Position numbers and translations under genes: made by a program. Shown piece after piece: positions 1-6,295 of a DNA stretch of 9,176 bases (the stretch's first letter is position 1; every line of letters starts with the position of its first letter). The notes below the pieces were generated by a model. That model was given only the letters and a program-made list of their open reading frames with translations. It did no database searches and was not told where the DNA came from. The stretch comes from JAKAJA01 sp037440125 (GTDB lineage: Bacteria; Acidobacteriota; UBA4820; DSQY01): the NCBI GenBank assembly GCA_037440125.1, contig JBBIUU010000118.1, positions 1 to 9,176 on the forward strand. The letters are read 5' to 3'.

Positions 1-59
1 TCTCAGGGAAAACCGCCATAATTCACTCTCATGGAAACGCCACACTTCCCAAGGGACTC

Positions 60-124
60 CGCCCCTAGGGCGCCTGCCTGCGGCAGGCTGTTACCCCGAA
101 AGAGCGGGGAAGTGCCTTCCCCGC
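60..124. repeat. Cluster of palindromes/hairpins in the left-edge intergenic region
   Basis: Three dyads lie close together. One is the short palindrome CCCTAGGG at 63-70. The second has arms GCCTGCC (72-78) and GGCAGGC (82-88), a 7-bp stem with a 3-nt loop. The third has arms GCGGGGAAG (104-112) and CTTCCCCGC (116-124), a 9-bp stem with a 3-nt loop. On the minus strand the last hairpin is followed by TCTTTC, so it could serve as a weak back-up terminator for leftward transcription. The cluster could also be a REP-like dispersed element; copies elsewhere in the genome cannot be seen from here. No coding potential is convincing in 1-294. Confidence 0.5.
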
Positions 125-197
125 ACCCCTTCGTGTCCTGTTGCGCCGCCCCAACTTATTCGCCGAACCGCTGTTACAGGACACTAGAGAGTCTCGG

Positions 198-228
198 ATA
201 AAGAAAGAGGCCGGCATCCGCCGGCCTT
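198..228 (-). terminator. Intrinsic terminator downstream of kdsD
   Basis: Read on the minus strand, an 8-bp perfect stem (AGGCCGGC at 208-215 pairing with GCCGGCCT at 220-227) closes a 4-nt loop and is followed by the T-rich tract CTTTCTTTAT. It lies about 67 bp beyond the kdsD stop with no gene between, so it probably ends the pyrG-kdsA-kdsD transcript. The plus-strand side lacks a T run, so the terminator looks unidirectional. Confidence 0.75.
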
Positions 229-260
229 CCCATCGTCCCCTTCCATTCCTTGAATCTTTT

Positions 261-295
261 GACTCATGCCTCGCGCCTCACGCCTCGTGCCTGTT
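261..295. repeat. Degenerate heptamer tandem repeat abutting the kdsD stop (array A)
   Basis: Five consecutive 7-bp units can be read on the plus strand: GACTCAT, GCCTCGC, GCCTCAC, GCCTCGT and GCCTGTT. The array ends at the kdsD stop codon (minus-strand TGA at 297-295). On the minus strand the units read roughly GYGAGGC, resembling the GTGAGCC/GTGAGCG units of the arrays near 2104-2180 and 2251-2357. Function unknown; this looks like the short tandem repeat type that expands in intergenic DNA. Confidence 0.65.
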
Positions 296-1254
296 CACAT
301 CATCTGCAATCCCCACAGGTCGTGGAGGTGCAGCACGCCGAGGAGCATCCCGGCGGCGTCCACCACGATGAGGCTCGTGATCTTGCGGCTCTCCATGAGC
401 CCGAGGGCCTCCACGGCCATGGCGTCGGGCGCGATGGTGAGCGGGCTCGCGTGGGCGCAGGCGCCGGCGCTCATCTCGAGGAGCGCCCCGCCGTGCTCCT
501 CGATCAGGCGCCGCATGTCGCCGTCGGTGATGATCCCGACGACTTTCCCCGCGCCGTCCGCGACCACGGCGTGGCCGAGCTTCTTCGCTGAGATCTCGTA
601 GAGGACCTCCTTCATGGGCGCCTGCGGCGTCACGCGCGGGACCTCTGCTCCCGTGTGCATGAGGTCGCTCACGCGCATGAGGCGCTTCCCCAGCTTGCCG
701 CCGGGGTGGAGGAGGGCGAAGTCCTCCGGCTTGAATCCGCGCCGTTCTATGAGCGCGGCCGCGAGGGCGTCGCCGAGGGCCATCTGCGCCGTCGTGGAAG
801 CCATGGGCGCGAGGCCGAGAGGGCACGCCTCCTGGTCGATGGCCACCGTGATGTGGAGGTCGCACGCGCGGGCCAGCGTGGATTTGGGGTTCCCCGTCGC
901 CGCGGCGGTGAAGGCGCCGATGCGCTTGAAGAGGGGGGCGAGCTCCACGAGCTCCTCGGTCTCGCCGCTGTTGCTCAGGGCGAAGACCACGTCCTCCTTC
1001 GTCACCATCCCCAAATCGCCGTGGAGCGCCTCGGCGGGATGCAGCGAGAAGGACGGCGTGCCCGTGCTCGCGAGGGTGGCGGAGATCTTGTGCCCGACGA
1101 TGCCGCTCTTCCCCATGCCCGTGGGGACCACGCGGCCCTTGCACGCGAGGATGACCTCCACGAGCCTGCTGAAGGAGGCGTCGAGGCTGTCGCGAAGCCT
1201 CAGGAGCGCCTCCGACTCGACCGTCAGGACCTTCTTCGCGCCGTTCAGCGTCAT
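295..1254 (-). CDS. kdsD: D-arabinose 5-phosphate isomerase (SIS + two CBS domains)
   Basis: This cytoplasmic enzyme converts D-ribulose 5-phosphate to D-arabinose 5-phosphate, the precursor that KdsA condenses with phosphoenolpyruvate to make Kdo-8-P. The product has 319 residues (E. coli KdsD has 328). The sugar isomerase (SIS) domain covers about 1-190, with GMGKSG (46-51), LASTGTPSFSLHPAEALHGD (61-80), LSNSGETE (93-100), CPLGLAP (144-150) and HPGG (183-186). Two CBS domains follow at about 195-319. The catalytic residues known from E. coli KdsD (K59, E111, E152, H193) fall at K49, E101, E142 and H183, a constant offset of ten, so the enzyme looks intact. The ATG overlaps the kdsA stop as ATGA and has a GAGGAAA ribosome site inside the end of kdsA, so the two are translationally coupled. 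A KpsF/GutQ paralogue is the alternative name; the kdsA neighbour favours the LPS isozyme. Confidence 0.96.
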   Translation of the reverse strand: MTLNGAKKVLTVESEALLRLRDSLDASFSRLVEVILACKGRVVPTGMGKSGIVGHKISATLASTGTPSFSLHPAEALHGDLGMVTKEDVVFALSNSGETEELVELAPLFKRIGAFTAAATGNPKSTLARACDLHITVAIDQEACPLGLAPMASTTAQMALGDALAAALIERRGFKPEDFALLHPGGKLGKRLMRVSDLMHTGAEVPRVTPQAPMKEVLYEISAKKLGHAVVADGAGKVVGIITDGDMRRLIEEHGGALLEMSAGACAHASPLTIAPDAMAVEALGLMESRKITSLIVVDAAGMLLGVLHLHDLWGLQMM

Positions 1255-2075
1255 AGCGGTTTCCTCGAGAGGCGGTGGAGCTCCTTCAGGCGCGCGGCCA
1301 CGGCGGGGAACTCGCCCAGAGGGAGCGCGTTGGGGCCGTCGCTCAGGGCCTTGGCCGGGTCCTCGTGGACCTCGAAGAAGAACCCGTCGGCGCCCGCGGA
1401 GGCCGCGGCCTGGGCGAGCGCAGGGATGAACTCGCGCTGGCCCGAGGACTTGCCGCCCGCGCCTCCCGGGAGCTGGACCGAGTGCGTGGCGTCGAAAATC
1501 ACGGGCCAGCCGAAGGAGCGCATGATGGGGATGCTGCGCATGTCCACCACGAGGTTGTTGTAGCCGAAGCTCGCGCCTCGCTCGGTGAGGAGGATGCCGG
1601 AGGCGCCGCCCTTCTCGAGCTTCTCCACGGCGTGCGCCATGTCCGCGGGGGAGAGGAACTGGCCCTTCTTCACGTTCACCACGCGCCCCGTGGCCGCCGC
1701 GGCGAGGAGCAGGTCGGTCTGCCGGCAGAGGAACGCGGGGATCTGGAGCACGTCCACGGACTCCGCCGCGAGGGCCGCATGCGCCGGCTCGTGGATGTCC
1801 GTCAGGACGGGCACGCCGCACTCCTTCCGGATGGCGGCGAGGATGCGCAGGCCCTCCTCGGGGCCGGGGCCCCTGTAGGACGAGAGGGACGTGCGGTTGG
1901 CCTTGTCGAAGGAGGCCTTGAAGACGAGCTGCCAGCGGTGCGCGCGGGCCCACGAGGCGAGCTGGAGGGCCAGGGCGCGCGCGTGGCGCTCCGACTCGAT
2001 GACGCACGGGCCGGCGATGAAGAGCGGCTGGCCCCCGCCGGCGGTGACGCCCTTCGCGATGGTTACTTCACGCAT
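1251..2075 (-). CDS. kdsA: 3-deoxy-D-manno-octulosonate 8-phosphate synthase, metal-dependent type
   Basis: It condenses D-arabinose 5-phosphate with phosphoenolpyruvate to Kdo-8-phosphate in the cytoplasm, the committed step of Kdo synthesis. The 274 residues form one TIM-barrel domain of normal family length. Visible signatures are FIAGPCVIES (19-28), KASFDKANRTS (53-63), RGPGPEEG (68-75), QIPAFLCRQTDLL (111-123), VNVKKGQF (133-140) and SDGPNALPL (245-253). The four metal ligands known from the Aquifex enzyme (Cys11, His185, Glu222, Asp233) fall at Cys24, His198, Glu235 and Asp246 with a constant offset of 13. E. coli has Asn at the Cys position, so this belongs to the metal-dependent class. 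The ATG at 2075 has a GAGGA site just upstream (CGAGGACGCC). The frame stays open to an ATG at 2258, but that stretch is translated heptamer repeat and not family-like. kdsD follows with an ATGA overlap. Confidence 0.97.
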   Translation of the reverse strand: MREVTIAKGVTAGGGQPLFIAGPCVIESERHARALALQLASWARAHRWQLVFKASFDKANRTSLSSYRGPGPEEGLRILAAIRKECGVPVLTDIHEPAHAALAAESVDVLQIPAFLCRQTDLLLAAAATGRVVNVKKGQFLSPADMAHAVEKLEKGGASGILLTERGASFGYNNLVVDMRSIPIMRSFGWPVIFDATHSVQLPGGAGGKSSGQREFIPALAQAAASAGADGFFFEVHEDPAKALSDGPNALPLGEFPAVAARLKELHRLSRKPL

Positions 2076-2103
2076 GGCGTCCTCGCGTGTGGGGCCGTGG
2101 GTC

Positions 2104-2180
2104 GTGAGCTGAGAGCCGTGAGCTGTGAGCTGTGAGCCGTGAGCCGTGAGCCGTGAGCCGTGAGCCGTGAGCCGTGAGCG
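2104..2180. repeat. Eleven-unit heptamer tandem repeat upstream of kdsA (array B)
   Basis: Eleven contiguous 7-bp units are read on the plus strand: one GAGAGCC, three GTGAGCT, six GTGAGCC and a terminal GTGAGCG. A decayed unit (GTGGGTC, 2097-2103) precedes them. The array ends 28 bp before the kdsA ATG and so sits in its mRNA leader. Because 7 is not a multiple of 3 and the unit creates no stop in the kdsA frame, the repeat reads as a spurious SRLTAHG heptapeptide extension of KdsA. Six identical neighbouring copies suggest recent slippage or expansion. Confidence 0.92.
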
Positions 2181-2250
2181 GAAAAGGACCAACCCCTCCG
2201 TCGAGCACATCGGCCACCTGGCACTGATCTCTCTTTCGCTCTTAGCCATT

Positions 2251-2357
2251 CCGCTCACCGCTCAACTTGTTCTTCTTCGCCCTTGACCTCTCCGCTCCCC
2301 GCTCAGGTTTCTCCTGCCCCTTCCGCTCACTGCTCCCCGCTCACCGCTCCCCGCTCA
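2251..2357. repeat. Heptamer repeat clusters spanning the pyrG 3' end (array C)
   Basis: Units CCGCTCA and CCGCTCC occur in three blocks: 2251-2264 (two units), 2292-2305 (two units) and 2323-2357 (five units alternating CCGCTCA with CYGCTCC). On the minus strand they read GTGAGCG and GGGAGCG, the same family as array B but in the opposite orientation. The pyrG stop codon (2341-2343) and the codons for its last residues SGER lie inside the third block. Apart from arrays B and C, the pyrG-kdsA spacer shows nothing that I can call with confidence. Confidence 0.85.
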
Positions 2358-3951
2358 CCTTTTTCTTATGGCTCGCCTCGACGAAGTCCCGGAAGAGGGG
2401 GTGGGGCGTCAGCGGGCGGCTCTTGAACTCGGGGTGGAACTGGCAGCCCAGGAACCAAGGGTGATCGGCCAGCTCCACGACCTCCACGAACTTCCCATCG
2501 GGCGACATGCCCGTGAACTTCAACCCGACCTTCTCGAGGGGCTCGAGGTAGGCGGCCTTGTTGTACTCGTAGCGGTGCCTGTGCCGCTCGCTGATCTCCA
2601 GGCTCCCGTAGGCCTTGTGCGCGAGGCTCCCCGGCGTCAGGACGCACGGGCACTTCCCGAGGCGCATGTTGCCGCCGTAGGTGTCGTCGCCCAGCAGGTC
2701 GCGGAGCTTGAAGAAGATGGGGTGGGGCGTCTTGGGGTCGAATTCGGTGGAGTTGGCGCGCTCGAGCTTGGCCACGTCCCGGGCGAACTCGATGCTCGCG
2801 AGCTGCATGCCGAGGCAGATGCCGAAGAAGGGGATCTTCTTCGTGCGGGCGTACTGGGCCGCGAGGATCTTGCCCTCCACGCCGCGCTCGCCGAAGCCTC
2901 CGGGCACGAGGACGCCGTGGACGCCCGCGAGCGGGCCCGCGGGTCCCTCGCGCTCGATGTCCTCCGCCTCGATCCACTTCAGGTGGACGCCCAGTTTGTT
3001 GGGGACGCCGCCGTGGATGAGCGCCTCGCGCAGGCTCTTGTAGGAGTCCTCGTACTGGGTGTACTTGCCCACGATGCCGATGGTCACCGTGTCGTCGGGG
3101 TGCTTGAGCCCGTCGAGGAACCCCTCCCACTTGTCCAGGTGCCGCTCGTGCAGGGGCAGGCCGAGGTACTTAAGGAGGATGTAGTCGAGCCCCTCCTGGG
3201 CGAAGAAGAGCGGGCACTCGTAGATGTGCTCCACGTCCTTCGCCGTGATGACCGCCTCCTCGGTGACGTTGCAGAAGAGGCCGATCTTGGCCTTCATGTC
3301 GCGCGGGATGGGGTACTCCGTGCGGCAGAGGAGGATGTCGGGCTGGATCCCGATGGAGCGAAGCTCCTTGACGCTGTGCTGCGTGGGCTTGGTCTTGAGC
3401 TCGTGGCTCGCGCGGATGTAAGGGATGAGCGTGAGGTGGATGAAGATGGCGTTGGAGCGACCGAGCTCGAGCTGGAGCTGCCGGATGGCCTCGAGGAAGG
3501 GGAGGGACTCGATGTCGCCCACCGTGCCGCCCACCTCCACGATGGCCACGTCCACGTCCTTGCCCTGGGCCTTGATGGCCTCCTTGATCTCGTTGGTGAT
3601 GTGGGGCACGACCTGGACCGTGCCGCCGAGGTAGTCGCCCCGGCGCTCCTTCTCGATGACCTGGAGGTAGATGCGCCCCGCGGTGTAGTTGCTCCCGCGC
3701 CCCGAGACCTGAGTGGTGAATCGCTCGTAGTGGCCGAGGTCCAGGTCGGTTTCGGCCCCGTCGTCCGTGACGAAGACCTCGCCGTGCTGGAAGGGGGACA
3801 TGGTGCCGGGGTCCACGTTGATGTAGGGGTCCATCTTCTGGATGCTCACGCGGAAGCCGCGGGACTCGAGGAGGCACCCGATCGACGCCGCCGCGATGCC
3901 CTTCCCCAGACTGGATACAACACCACCCGTCACGAAGATGAACTTGGCCAT
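2341..3951 (-). CDS. pyrG: CTP synthase (glutamine-hydrolysing)
   Basis: It aminates UTP to CTP using ATP and glutamine, the last step of pyrimidine nucleotide synthesis; it is cytoplasmic and tetrameric in the family. The 536 residues match the usual length. The N-terminal synthetase domain (about 1-270) opens with KFIFVTGGVVSSLGKGI (3-19), the P-loop-like signature, and continues with QKMDPYINVDPGTMSPFQHG (38-57) and EVGGTVGDIES (139-149). The C-terminal class I glutamine amidotransferase domain (about 285-530) has the oxyanion strand PGGFGERG (350-357), the nucleophile Cys379 in FFGICLGMQ, and His506/Glu508 in QFHPEF, so the triad is complete. The ATG at 3951 is preceded by AGGAGCGGAAGG; upstream codons do not resemble the family. 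The last residues (SGER) are encoded by heptamer repeat. CTP made here also feeds CMP-Kdo activation, which fits the kdsA-kdsD neighbours. Confidence 0.99.
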   Translation of the reverse strand: MAKFIFVTGGVVSSLGKGIAAASIGCLLESRGFRVSIQKMDPYINVDPGTMSPFQHGEVFVTDDGAETDLDLGHYERFTTQVSGRGSNYTAGRIYLQVIEKERRGDYLGGTVQVVPHITNEIKEAIKAQGKDVDVAIVEVGGTVGDIESLPFLEAIRQLQLELGRSNAIFIHLTLIPYIRASHELKTKPTQHSVKELRSIGIQPDILLCRTEYPIPRDMKAKIGLFCNVTEEAVITAKDVEHIYECPLFFAQEGLDYILLKYLGLPLHERHLDKWEGFLDGLKHPDDTVTIGIVGKYTQYEDSYKSLREALIHGGVPNKLGVHLKWIEAEDIEREGPAGPLAGVHGVLVPGGFGERGVEGKILAAQYARTKKIPFFGICLGMQLASIEFARDVAKLERANSTEFDPKTPHPIFFKLRDLLGDDTYGGNMRLGKCPCVLTPGSLAHKAYGSLEISERHRHRYEYNKAAYLEPLEKVGLKFTGMSPDGKFVEVVELADHPWFLGCQFHPEFKSRPLTPHPLFRDFVEASHKKKVSGER

Positions 3952-3986
3952 CCTTCCGCTCCTAACTCCGAATGTCCGGGCTTTTA

Positions 3987-3995
3987 AGTATACCA
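3987..3995 (-). promoter_or_regulatory. Extended -10 promoter for pyrG
   Basis: On the minus strand TGGTATACT gives a TGn extended -10 followed by TATACT (5 of 6 to TATAAT). The -35 region at proper spacing is poor, as is common with extended -10 promoters. The predicted transcription start is near 3980, giving a leader of roughly 29 nt before the ATG at 3951. The -10 is bracketed by CCGGGC (3976-3981) and GCCCGG (4003-4008), a possible operator dyad. Prediction from sequence only. Confidence 0.55.
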
Positions 3996-4096
3996 CATCG
4001 CCGCCCGGAATGGGAGTTCCCGGGGAGCGTCCCGGATGCCGGCTTGGGGGCGGCCGGAGCGCGTCGGAAACGACCGCCCGGCGGGGACTGAGGCGG

Positions 4097-6142
4097 CTAG
4101 CGACCCTCGAGCTTCACGGTGTTGCCGCCGGCCGCGCGGGCCCGCTCGAGGGTGCACTCGGCGGCGATCGCGAGGTGGACCGGGTCGTCCGCGCTCTGGG
4201 AGCCGGCGATCCCCACGCTGAAGGTGGCGCAGAAGGTTTTGTCGCCCGCCCAGTGCTGGAGGAGGCAGAGGGCCGCGCGCAGTTCGTCCACGACCTGGAA
4301 GGCCTCCACCGCGGACGTGTCGGGCATGAGGACGGCGAACTGGTACGTGCCGTACCGGGCGATGAGGTCGGAGGCTCTCAGGCGCTGTTTCAGCAGCGTC
4401 CCAGAGGCCCTGAGGAGCCGGTCCGCGGCGTCGCTCCCGAACTTCTCCACGACGGCTTCAGGATGGTCCAGGTCGAAGAGGACGACGGCGCAAGGGCTCT
4501 TGCGGCGCCGGGCGCGGGAGAACTCCCGCCCCACCGCGATCCGGAACGCGGAATGGTTCAGGAGCGCCGTGAGGCCGTCCTTCCCGAGCGCGACGCGGAT
4601 GGCCCGCGCGCGCTGGGCGCGGGCCGTCACCGAGGAGACGAGGTGGGAGGCGTCCACGGGCTTGGTGAGGAAGTCGTCCCCGCCGAGCTTGAGGGCGAGC
4701 ATCTGGCGGTCGAGGCGCTTCTCGCTGGAGAGGAAGACGATGGGGACCCCCACGTAGTCCTCGATCTGCCGGATCACCGAGGAGAGCACGACGCCGTTGC
4801 AACCGGGCATGTAGAGGTCCATGAGGATGAGGTCGGGGTGGAACTTGCCGAGGGCTTCGAGCGCCTTGAGCGGGTCGCTCAGGACGTAGGTCGCCATTCC
4901 GGCTTTCTGGAGGACCCTCTCGTACAGGGCCGCCGTGGTGGTGTCGTCCTCCACGATGAGGACGCGGTAGGGGTCGAGCTTCTCGGAGGAGGTGAGGCCG
5001 TCGAGGGTCTCCACGAGGGCCCCGATGTCCAGGGGCTTCACGAAGTAGCCCCTGGCGCCCGCCTTCACGGCTTCCAGCCGGGCGAAGATGTCGCCCCGGG
5101 CCGAGATGAACACGCACGGGATGATTTTGGTGCGTCCCTTCTGGAGGCCGAGCACGGCCTCGGTGCCCGCGAACTCCCCCTTCTGAAACGTGATGTCCGC
5201 AACGATGGCGTGCGGAGCGGCCTCCCTTGCGGCGCGCACCATGGCCTCCGGCTCGGAGAAGGCGGTCACGGCGAACCCGTAGTGCGTCAGCTGGAGCGAG
5301 AGGCTCTGGGCGAGGAAGGGGTCGTCTTCGAGCAGGTAGACGGTCCGGAGGCTTCGGCCGGCCCCGCCCTGTCTGGGGCGGCCGATCTCCACGTGGGGCG
5401 GGTTCGTGGCGAAGCGCCGGGCGTCTTCGCAAGCCTGGCGGAACTGGTCGAGCACGGGTTCGAGCCTCGCGAACCACGCGGCGTCGGGTGAGGCCGCGGC
5501 AAGGATCATCTCGTGGATCTCGTGCTCGAGCGTCCGCGCCACCCCGGTGAGGTGTTTGAAGTCGAAGGACGCGCTGCCGCCGGCGAGCTTGTGGAGCTGG
5601 AACCGGAGCTCCGCCAGGCGCTCGCCCGTCTTGACGCCGTTGCGCAGGTCGCCGAACCCGGTCCTGATCCCTTCGAAGGAGGCCGGCAGGCTCTTGGCGA
5701 AGTCTACCCGGAGCTCGGTGAGGCGCTCCTGGAGCTCGCGGCCGCGGTCCGCGTCGGCCCTCGTCTTCTTGGGCGGCGGGAGGAGGGACTCGACGCGGAG
5801 GAGGAGGGCGGCCGTCGGGATGGGTTTGGTCATGAACCCGTCCGCGCCGTGCCGCTGGGACTCGTCGAAGTGCTTGGGCTTCGTGTAGAGGCCCGACATC
5901 AGGATCACCGGGATGTGGCGCGTCTTGGGCGCGGCCTTCACCCGGTCGCAGACCTGCCAGCCGTTGAGCTTCGGGAGGAGCACGTCCACCATGGCCAGCC
6001 CGGGCTGGCACTCGTCGATGAGGCTGAGGCCCGTCTGGCCGTCGTGCGCCGTCAGGACCCGGTAGCCCCGGTCGCCCAGCACCTTCTTCAAGGTTTCGAG
6101 GGTCGGGACGTCGTCGTCCACCAGAACGATCGTGGGTTCCAT
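4097..6142 (-). CDS. Multidomain response regulator: REC-Hpt-REC-REC-degenerate GGDEF
   Basis: This is a cytoplasmic phosphorelay hub of 681 residues with no membrane segment. REC1 (about 4-120) has acidic residues D9-D11, acceptor D53, S83 and K106. An Hpt-like helical domain (about 140-245) carries H184 in LHKLAGGSASF. REC2 (about 266-382) has E272/D273, acceptor D316, S347 and K369. REC3 (about 393-508) has E398/D399, acceptor D442, S472 and K494. A GGDEF domain (about 517-680) begins with DGLTALLNH (522-530) and keeps D557/D559, but the signature loop is GTYQF (598-602) instead of GGDEF/GGEEF, so cyclase activity is unlikely. The inhibitory-site RxxD survives as RASD (589-592), five residues before the loop, as in catalytically dead c-di-GMP receptors such as PopA. 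The ATG at 6142 has GGAGG four bases upstream; an in-frame start at 6184 lacks one. The gene diverges from the pilus ATPase. Confidence 0.93.
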   Translation of the reverse strand: MEPTIVLVDDDVPTLETLKKVLGDRGYRVLTAHDGQTGLSLIDECQPGLAMVDVLLPKLNGWQVCDRVKAAPKTRHIPVILMSGLYTKPKHFDESQRHGADGFMTKPIPTAALLLRVESLLPPPKKTRADADRGRELQERLTELRVDFAKSLPASFEGIRTGFGDLRNGVKTGERLAELRFQLHKLAGGSASFDFKHLTGVARTLEHEIHEMILAAASPDAAWFARLEPVLDQFRQACEDARRFATNPPHVEIGRPRQGGAGRSLRTVYLLEDDPFLAQSLSLQLTHYGFAVTAFSEPEAMVRAAREAAPHAIVADITFQKGEFAGTEAVLGLQKGRTKIIPCVFISARGDIFARLEAVKAGARGYFVKPLDIGALVETLDGLTSSEKLDPYRVLIVEDDTTTAALYERVLQKAGMATYVLSDPLKALEALGKFHPDLILMDLYMPGCNGVVLSSVIRQIEDYVGVPIVFLSSEKRLDRQMLALKLGGDDFLTKPVDASHLVSSVTARAQRARAIRVALGKDGLTALLNHSAFRIAVGREFSRARRRKSPCAVVLFDLDHPEAVVEKFGSDAADRLLRASGTLLKQRLRASDLIARYGTYQFAVLMPDTSAVEAFQVVDELRAALCLLQHWAGDKTFCATFSVGIAGSQSADDPVHLAIAAECTLERARAAGGNTVKLEGR

Positions 6143-6186
6143 GGGGCCTCCGGTGGGAGCGGCTCGGCAGTCGACCAGATACACTC

Positions 6187-6215
6187 AACCTAGGGCCCCG
6201 CTCTACCCTTGTCAA
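6187..6215 (-). promoter_or_regulatory. Sigma-70-type promoter for the multidomain response regulator
   Basis: On the minus strand a perfect -35 TTGACA (6215-6210) is followed by a 17-bp spacer and TAGGTT (6192-6187, 3 of 6 to TATAAT). The predicted start near 6180 leaves a leader of about 38 nt before the ATG at 6142. The ideal -35 and spacing make this the best promoter candidate in the divergent spacer; no comparable plus-strand promoter for the ATPase gene stands out. Confidence 0.55.
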
Positions 6216-6226
6216 ACGGGGGCCCT
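6192..6226. promoter_or_regulatory. Inverted repeat overlapping the promoter in the divergent spacer
   Basis: Arms AGGGCCCC (6192-6199) and GGGGCCCT (6219-6226) form a perfect 8-bp inverted repeat with a 19-bp gap. They bracket the -35 and most of the spacer of the leftward promoter. Arm spacing of 27 bp centre to centre (about two and a half helical turns) is compatible with a dimeric regulator, but no regulator family can be named. It could instead fold as a hairpin in a rightward transcript. Confidence 0.4.
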
Positions 6227-6282
6227 TGCCACCGTCTGCGGGTTGGGCCATCCTATCTGAAAGGGAACGGTCCAGCCGCTCG

Positions 6283-6291
6283 GGAGGAGGG
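6283..6291 (+). promoter_or_regulatory. Ribosome binding site that decides the GTG start of the pilus ATPase
   Basis: GGAGGAGGG ends four bases before GTG at 6296. It selects this codon over an in-frame TTG at 6209, which has no such site and would add 29 residues unlike the family. Confidence 0.8.
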
Positions 6292-6295
6292 TCCC

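Noticed and set aside
2076..2258. N-terminal extension of KdsA from an ATG at 2258
   Set aside because: The added 61 residues are mostly translated heptamer repeat, lack family similarity, and the ATG at 2075 has a good ribosome site and matches normal KdsA length.
2104..2357. CRISPR-like array
   Set aside because: The repeat units are 7 bp and contiguous, with no 25-40 bp repeats, no unique spacers and no cas genes.
2368..3987. Long plus-strand open frame antisense to pyrG
   Set aside because: It is a GC-rich shadow of the pyrG codons: low-complexity Leu/Glu/Val/Asp composition, no recognisable motif, and pyrG is unambiguous.
4097..4720. Active diguanylate cyclase
   Set aside because: The signature loop is GTYQF, lacking the Gly and acidic residues needed for GTP and metal handling, so only a receptor or scaffold role is supportable.
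3842..5491. 549-codon plus-strand open frame over the response regulator and pyrG start
   Set aside because: It overlaps two well-supported minus-strand genes, has an Arg/Glu/Gly-rich shadow composition and no domain.
4458..6251. 597-codon minus-strand open frame in another frame of the response regulator gene
   Set aside because: Arg/Pro/His-rich, typical of a shifted reading of a GC-rich gene; the overlapping frame contains clear REC, Hpt and GGDEF domains.
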